From positions 1 through 11,064 of the forward strand of contig QNAD01000028.1 of assembly GCA_003641345.1 (NCBI GenBank): a DNA stretch of 11,064 nt, given 5' to 3'. Source of the stretch: Candidatus Zixiibacteriota bacterium (GTDB lineage: Bacteria > Zixibacteria > MSB-5A5 > GN15 > FEB-12). The notes under the pieces are model-generated. The model saw only the letters and a list, made by a program, of their open reading frames with translations. It was not told where the DNA came from and ran no database searches. Shown here piece by piece: positions 7,326 to 11,064 of the stretch; positions within the stretch are counted from its first letter, which is position 1; the number at the start of each line of letters is the position of its first letter. Both the position numbers and the translations under genes were made by a program.

Positions 7326-8598
7326 AATTTTTATACTTTTCGAAAAATTCACCTATCAGATAATGTGAACCTATTATTATTATTATATCGTCAGAAAAGC
7401 TATTTTTCAAACAGTTTTTATAGGCAGTTTTAAGAGTGGCATATTTTTTTATTTTACTCTTTCTCCAGTGAATATTTTCTATCATTTCATCCAAATCGAC
7501 AGAACGACGGGTAGATAGAGGAACTATATTGATTTTTTTGGCAATTCCACCAAGTTTATCAAACATTTTCTGATGTTCTTTTCTTTTAACAAAACCAGTA
7601 ATAATTTCAGCTTTTTTTTCACCGAAAATCATCTGATAAGATTTAACAAAAGCATCAATTCCCTCTACATTATGACTTACATCAAGAATAATTTTCGGTT
7701 TTGATTTATTTTCAATAATCTGGAAACGCCCCTGCCAGGAGACTTCATTAAGTGCTTTTCGTACTTTATTCCATGATAGTTTTAATCCTGATTGTTTTAG
7801 GATTTTCACAGCTTTAATAGATAGAGCAGTATTATGTAACTGAAAAATTCCATTAAGCGAAGTTGAGACATTATTCAATTTGATATCATCATCATTGTAA
7901 TCAAGTGTCATTTTTGATGGATTTATTTTGAAATGATTTTGGCTCAACTTATAGAGTTTTGATTTTTCTTTTTTGCATTTTTCTTTAAAAACTTTAAGTG
8001 TATTTTCCGGTACCAAACCAACCAAATGCGGAACAGTCGGCTTAATAATTCCTGCTTTTTCTTTGGCTATTATCGGAAGACTTTTGCCTAAAATCTCACT
8101 ATGATCTTTACTTATACCAGTTGTGATGGTCAATATAGGAGACAGGACATTGGTAGCATCCAATCTTCCTCCAAGACCTGTTTCAATAATTGCCACATCA
8201 ACTTTTTGTCTGCTAAAATAATCAAAAGCCATAGCAGAAATCAGTTCAAAGAAAGATAATTTTCTTCGCGAAAGTTCTGATCTATTCCTGTTTATAAATC
8301 CAGTAACGGAATTTTTCCTGATTAAATTCCCATTAACTCTAATTCTTTCACGGAGAGAGACCAAATGAGGCGATGTAAACAATCCTGTTTTGTATCCGTT
8401 TTCCTGAAATATTGCCGCCAGGATTGAAGCTGTTGAACCTTTTCCGTTAGTCCCTGAGATATGAATTGTAAGATATTTTTTTTGCGGGTTATCAATATAA
8501 GAAAGAAATTCAGTGATGTTTTCCAACCCGAGTTTCATTCCAAAAAATTCTCGGGAAAGGATAAATTTTTCAGCAGAAACATATGAATGTTTCCGCAT
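7315..8598 (-). CDS. folC: Bifunctional folylpolyglutamate/dihydrofolate synthase
   Basis: Cytosolic Mur-ligase-family enzyme that adds glutamate to dihydropteroate and/or reduced folates using ATP; 427 aa, normal for FolC. The ATP P-loop SGTNGKGS lies at 48-55, followed by FTSPHL (74-79), ETGLGGRLDATN (139-150), the metal-site His in SKDHSEILGK (163-172) and KEKAGIIK (179-186), which includes the lysine carbamylated in this family. The C-terminal Mur-ligase domain has GRF (290-292), ILDVSHN (304-310; usual form LDGAHN) and GSHYLIGEF (410-418). The start is ATG 8598, which shares bases with the accD stop as TAATG and has GTGGAG (8605-8610) at good distance; a GTG at 8610 is less likely. Whether it makes dihydrofolate as well as polyglutamate tails cannot be settled here, because folP is not in view. 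Confidence 0.95.
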   Translation of the reverse strand: MRKHSYVSAEKFILSREFFGMKLGLENITEFLSYIDNPQKKYLTIHISGTNGKGSTASILAAIFQENGYKTGLFTSPHLVSLRERIRVNGNLIRKNSVTGFINRNRSELSRRKLSFFELISAMAFDYFSRQKVDVAIIETGLGGRLDATNVLSPILTITTGISKDHSEILGKSLPIIAKEKAGIIKPTVPHLVGLVPENTLKVFKEKCKKEKSKLYKLSQNHFKINPSKMTLDYNDDDIKLNNVSTSLNGIFQLHNTALSIKAVKILKQSGLKLSWNKVRKALNEVSWQGRFQIIENKSKPKIILDVSHNVEGIDAFVKSYQMIFGEKKAEIITGFVKRKEHQKMFDKLGGIAKKINIVPLSTRRSVDLDEMIENIHWRKSKIKKYATLKTAYKNCLKNSFSDDIIIIIGSHYLIGEFFEKYKNYGF

Positions 8599-9440
8599 TA
8601 TTTTCTCCACATAAACTTTATCAGGCTTGCAACTATTGATTTTAATTCATTACGGTCAACTATCCGGTCAACAAAACCTTTCTCAAGGAAAAATTCTGTA
8701 GATTGAAAACCTTCAGGTAAATCCTGCCCGATAGTCTGTTGAATAACTCTTGGTCCAGCAAAACCTAAAAGTGCTTTTGGCTCGGCAATAATAACATCTC
8801 CCAGTGAGGCATACGACGCCATCACTCCGGCTGTAGTTGGATTGGTCAATATAGAAATATACGGGATTTTTCTCTCTCCAAGAACTGCAAGCAATGCAGA
8901 TGTTTTTGCCATTTGCATCAAAGATAAAATACCCTCCTGCATTCTTGCTCCACCTGAACAGGAAACAATAATAAGAGGAATTTCTTTTTCAATAGCCCTG
9001 TCAATAGCACGAGCAATTTTCTCCCCTACCACAGACCCCATTGAACCACCAATATAATCAAAATTCATAATAGCAAAAGATACATCAACCCCATCAACCT
9101 TACCTAATCCGGAAATAACCCCTTCTTTTTCACCGGTTTTTTTCTGAGCGGCTTTTATACGGTCTGGGTATTTTTTTGAATCTTTGAATTTTAAGGGATC
9201 TTTTGATATAAGATCTTTGTCAAATATTTCCAGCTTCCCGTCATCGAGCAATAAACTGATATATTTCCAACTGGATATTCTAAAATGGTAGTTACAATTT
9301 GGACAGACCCAAAGAAGCTCTTCCATTTTTTTGCTATATACAATTTCACCACAGGATTTACATTTTGTCCATAGCCCTTCAGGGATATTTTTTTTCTCTC
9401 GGGGTTCAATACCCGATTTTGACTTTCTAAACCATTCCAT
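8598..9440 (-). CDS. accD: Acetyl-CoA carboxylase carboxyltransferase subunit beta
   Basis: Beta subunit of the carboxyltransferase that moves CO2 from carboxybiotin to acetyl-CoA, giving malonyl-CoA for fatty-acid synthesis; it works as an alpha2beta2 complex with AccA. The 280-aa length is normal. The N-terminal four-cysteine zinc ribbon is intact: C27-x2-C30 and C46-x2-C49. The crotonase-type body has DYIGGSMGSVVGEKIARA (128-145), SGGARMQEG (162-170) and the acyl-CoA/oxyanion region PTTAGVMASYASLGD (201-215) followed by GFAGPRVI (226-233). ATG 9440 begins six bases after the rimI stop, and its stop overlaps the folC start. The accD-folC adjacency is common in many bacteria. accA, accB and accC are not in the window. 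Confidence 0.97.
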   Translation of the reverse strand: MEWFRKSKSGIEPREKKNIPEGLWTKCKSCGEIVYSKKMEELLWVCPNCNYHFRISSWKYISLLLDDGKLEIFDKDLISKDPLKFKDSKKYPDRIKAAQKKTGEKEGVISGLGKVDGVDVSFAIMNFDYIGGSMGSVVGEKIARAIDRAIEKEIPLIIVSCSGGARMQEGILSLMQMAKTSALLAVLGERKIPYISILTNPTTAGVMASYASLGDVIIAEPKALLGFAGPRVIQQTIGQDLPEGFQSTEFFLEKGFVDRIVDRNELKSIVASLIKFMWRK

Positions 9441-9446
9441 TAAAAA

Positions 9447-9926
9447 TTACTTACCTTCATCATTAAAATAATGAACCATAACATACGCATCTTCAGTTGG
9501 GTTTTGGTAATAACCCGGATAACGGCACAACACATTAAAGTTGTTTTCATCATAAAAAGAGATAGCCGATTTATTGCTCAGCCTTACCTCCAGCAAAATA
9601 TATTCACAATCCTCTTTTTTTACAGCTTTTAAAATAGTAGCCAAAAGGTGATAAGCAACCAATTTTCTTCGATAATCAGGATCAACCGCAATATTAGTCA
9701 AGTGAGACTCAACGCCAACCATCACATAGTAGGCGTAACCTATTACCAAGCCATCACTTAACGCAACAACGCCTCCCCAACTATCATCACTAAATTGTTC
9801 TTCAAACACTGACCGAGGCCATGGATCAGGGAAGATATTTCTTTCTAATTCTAAGACTCTATCCAAATCATCTTGAGTCATAGGTCTTATTGAAAAATTT
9901 AATGAATTATTTGTTTCGTTTATCAA
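9447..9926 (-). CDS. rimI: RimI-like GNAT N-acetyltransferase
   Basis: GNAT-fold acetyltransferase of the RimI type, which acetylates the N-terminal alanine of ribosomal protein S18 in enterobacteria and possibly other N-termini elsewhere. SIRPMTQDDLDRVLELE (12-28) is the normal N-terminal motif. HLTNIAVDPDYRR (75-87), LLEVRLSNKSAISFYDENNF (111-130) and GYY-NPTEDAYVM (138-150) match family motifs, with E113 and Y125 at the expected catalytic positions. The acetyl-CoA loop is odd: the usual RRxGIG becomes RRKLVA (86-91), losing its glycines. The reading frame has no ATG before the conserved domain, so TTG 9926 is chosen (159 aa, near the family norm), overlapping the tsaB stop by 20 bases; the ribosome site is poor. 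The position between tsaB and accD supports RimI, but substrate is uncertain. Confidence 0.85.
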   Translation of the reverse strand: MINETNNSLNFSIRPMTQDDLDRVLELERNIFPDPWPRSVFEEQFSDDSWGGVVALSDGLVIGYAYYVMVGVESHLTNIAVDPDYRRKLVAYHLLATILKAVKKEDCEYILLEVRLSNKSAISFYDENNFNVLCRYPGYYQNPTEDAYVMVHYFNDEGK

Positions 9927-10584
9927 AATTAATTTCAGCTTGTGATTTTTTTAAATACAAAGGTTCTAATAATTCGATATCTTCATTATAACCTGATGAC
10001 AATTTTTCAAATCCGAGATATAGAATATCTGATGAGTCATACTCGATTATTCTAAATTTCTTAGATATTTCAGGTATCTGCTTATTCTCCAAATTTAAGC
10101 CAATAGCTATAACAGGAAAAGATTTTGTAACATCTAATAGTTCATTAATTTTAACAGTACTTGTAATATCCGGGTCGAAAATTCTGTCTTCACGATTGGC
10201 AATAAAATACTCGTCTCGAATATATGGCATAATTAGTTTATAATCAGAATTGTCATCTTTTAATTTGAAATTTGCAATATCTAAAAGAGATATTCCAACA
10301 ATTGGGATGTTTAAAGCAACCGCAATTCCTTTAGCCGCAGAAAGAGCAATTCTCAATCCAGTAAATGAACCCGGTCCGGTACAAACAATAATTGCATCAA
10401 GTTGTTCAATTTTCATTCCTGCTGAATCTAAAATATCCTGAATCTTACGAATAAATATCTGTCCGTGGGATTTTTCAACCGGTTCATTGAGTTTAAGATA
10501 TCGATCGCTTCCAAACTGCAATCCCAATCTTAGAATTTTAGAAGAAGTATCTATGCTAAGAATATTTTTAAATTTATCACTCAT
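9907..10584 (-). CDS. tsaB: tRNA threonylcarbamoyladenosine biosynthesis protein TsaB
   Basis: Non-catalytic scaffold of the TsaB-TsaD-TsaE complex that installs N6-threonylcarbamoyl on A37 of ANN-decoding tRNAs. It is an ASKHA-fold protein of 225 aa, the usual size. Diagnostic elements are LSIDTSS (9-15), KSHGQ (38-42) and CTGPGSFTGLRIALSAAKGIA (68-88), with IVGISLLD (95-102). The C-terminal half is more divergent, as is normal. ATG 10584 has a GGAA ribosome site and overlaps the tsaE stop by eight bases, so the two partners are translationally linked. tsaD, encoding the catalytic partner, is not in this window. Confidence 0.95.
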   Translation of the reverse strand: MSDKFKNILSIDTSSKILRLGLQFGSDRYLKLNEPVEKSHGQIFIRKIQDILDSAGMKIEQLDAIIVCTGPGSFTGLRIALSAAKGIAVALNIPIVGISLLDIANFKLKDDNSDYKLIMPYIRDEYFIANREDRIFDPDITSTVKINELLDVTKSFPVIAIGLNLENKQIPEISKKFRIIEYDSSDILYLGFEKLSSGYNEDIELLEPLYLKKSQAEINFDKRNK

Positions 10585-11014
10585 TAGATTCCAGACTTAT
10601 ATCAATTTCCCGTTCATTTTCATTAAGAAGCTTAAAATTAATCTGATAGTACTTGGAAGGCAAGTAATTCTTCGCCTTCTCCCCCCATTCAACAACAATT
10701 AATCCTCCACGGTTAAGATATTCATCCCAGCCTATTTCATATAGTTCATGTTGGTCACACATCCGATATAAGTCAAAATGATAGAGTGGTTTTTCTCCCT
10801 GATACTCATTAATGATTGTAAACGATGGTGAATTAATCAAATCTTCATCATGTCCCATACCTTTCGCCAATCCTCTAACAAATACCGTTTTCCCAGTGCC
10901 TAAATCTCCGGTTAGAACAATAACATCACCAGTCTTAAAAAATGCGGCTAATTTTTCTGCTAAACCAACTGTTTCAGACTCTGAATGGGAAATTACATTT
11001 AATATTCTACTCAT
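10577..11014 (-). CDS. tsaE: tRNA threonylcarbamoyladenosine biosynthesis ATPase TsaE
   Basis: Small P-loop ATPase that drives turnover of the TsaBD complex in t6A synthesis. The 145-aa length is normal. Walker A is GDLGTGKT (36-43), followed by the switch-like SPSFTIINEY (62-71), HFDLYRM (79-85) and VEWGEK (108-113), all diagnostic for the family. ATG 11014 lies one base after the stop codon of the gene entering from the right, and its own stop overlaps tsaB, so it sits inside a multi-gene unit. No strong Shine-Dalgarno sequence is visible, consistent with coupling to the preceding gene. Confidence 0.96.
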   Translation of the reverse strand: MSRILNVISHSESETVGLAEKLAAFFKTGDVIVLTGDLGTGKTVFVRGLAKGMGHDEDLINSPSFTIINEYQGEKPLYHFDLYRMCDQHELYEIGWDEYLNRGGLIVVEWGEKAKNYLPSKYYQINFKLLNENEREIDISLESNE

Positions 11015-11015
11015 A

Positions 11016-11064
11016 CTATTTTGGGTTCATTACCGTTACAGGGATAATCATTTCCTCAATTGAA
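11016..11064 (-). CDS. C-terminal end of an upstream gene, possibly PglZ-domain (PorX-like)
   Basis: An open frame enters from the right edge and ends with TAG at 11016-11018, one base before the tsaE ATG. The last 15 residues are SIEEMIIPVTVMNPK. The S-x-EEM-x-x-PV pattern resembles the conserved C-terminal end (often preceded by HGG) of PglZ/alkaline-phosphatase-superfamily domains, including PorX-type response regulators, whose genes neighbour tsaE in Bacteroidetes. Fifteen residues are too few for firm assignment; the frame being a real gene is supported mainly by its junction with tsaE. Confidence 0.5.
   Translation of the reverse strand, partial: SIEEMIIPVTVMNPK

Noticed and set aside
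10812..11063. Plus-strand frame of 83 codons opposite tsaE and the operon junction
   Set aside because: It is antisense to the well-conserved TsaE coding sequence, has no recognisable motif, and is best explained as a shadow of that gene.

Overview
The window looks like an AT-rich bacterial chromosome (roughly one third G+C by eye) from a Gram-negative-type lineage. Gene content and order (tsaE-tsaB-rimI-accD-folC, then a cytoplasmic NtrB/NtrC-like signalling block, behind a probable PglZ-domain gene) fit an under-cultured phylum of the FCB group or its neighbours, such as Zixibacteria or Marinimicrobia. This placement is inference from content only. There are no rRNA or tRNA genes, insertion sequences, CRISPR arrays or phage genes.

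Layout: (1) 1-324 is non-coding and unusually rich in perfect inverted repeats, resembling interspersed palindromic elements. (2) 325-1515 (+) is a CPA2-type cation/proton antiporter, the only plus-strand gene; the usual ion-binding acidic pair of its core is replaced by Ser-Asn. (3) 1517-1549 is a hairpin terminator between convergent genes. (4) 1585-2016 (-) is a small stand-alone degenerate GGDEF protein whose catalytic signature is lost but whose c-di-GMP inhibitory-site motif RxxD is kept at the correct spacing. (5) 2286-7325 (-) holds three signalling proteins: a GAF histidine kinase, a REC-GAF-GAF-kinase fusion overlapping it by ATGA, and an NtrC-type sigma54 activator. None has a membrane segment. 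(6) 7315-11014 (-) is a tightly packed run of housekeeping genes: tsaE and tsaB (t6A37 tRNA modification), a RimI-like acetyltransferase, accD (acetyl-CoA carboxylase beta) and folC (folate polyglutamylation). (7) At the right edge, the last 15 codons of another minus-strand gene end one base before tsaE and resemble the C-terminus of PglZ/PorX-like proteins.

From the right edge to 3796 every minus-strand junction overlaps or is separated by a few bases, so the housekeeping genes and both kinases are probably one transcription unit, reading right to left. The NtrC-type gene follows after 97 bases with its own possible promoter. The best candidate for something new is the combination of a soluble two-kinase/one-activator module wired to the translation and lipid-synthesis operon with a neighbouring putative c-di-GMP receptor domain.
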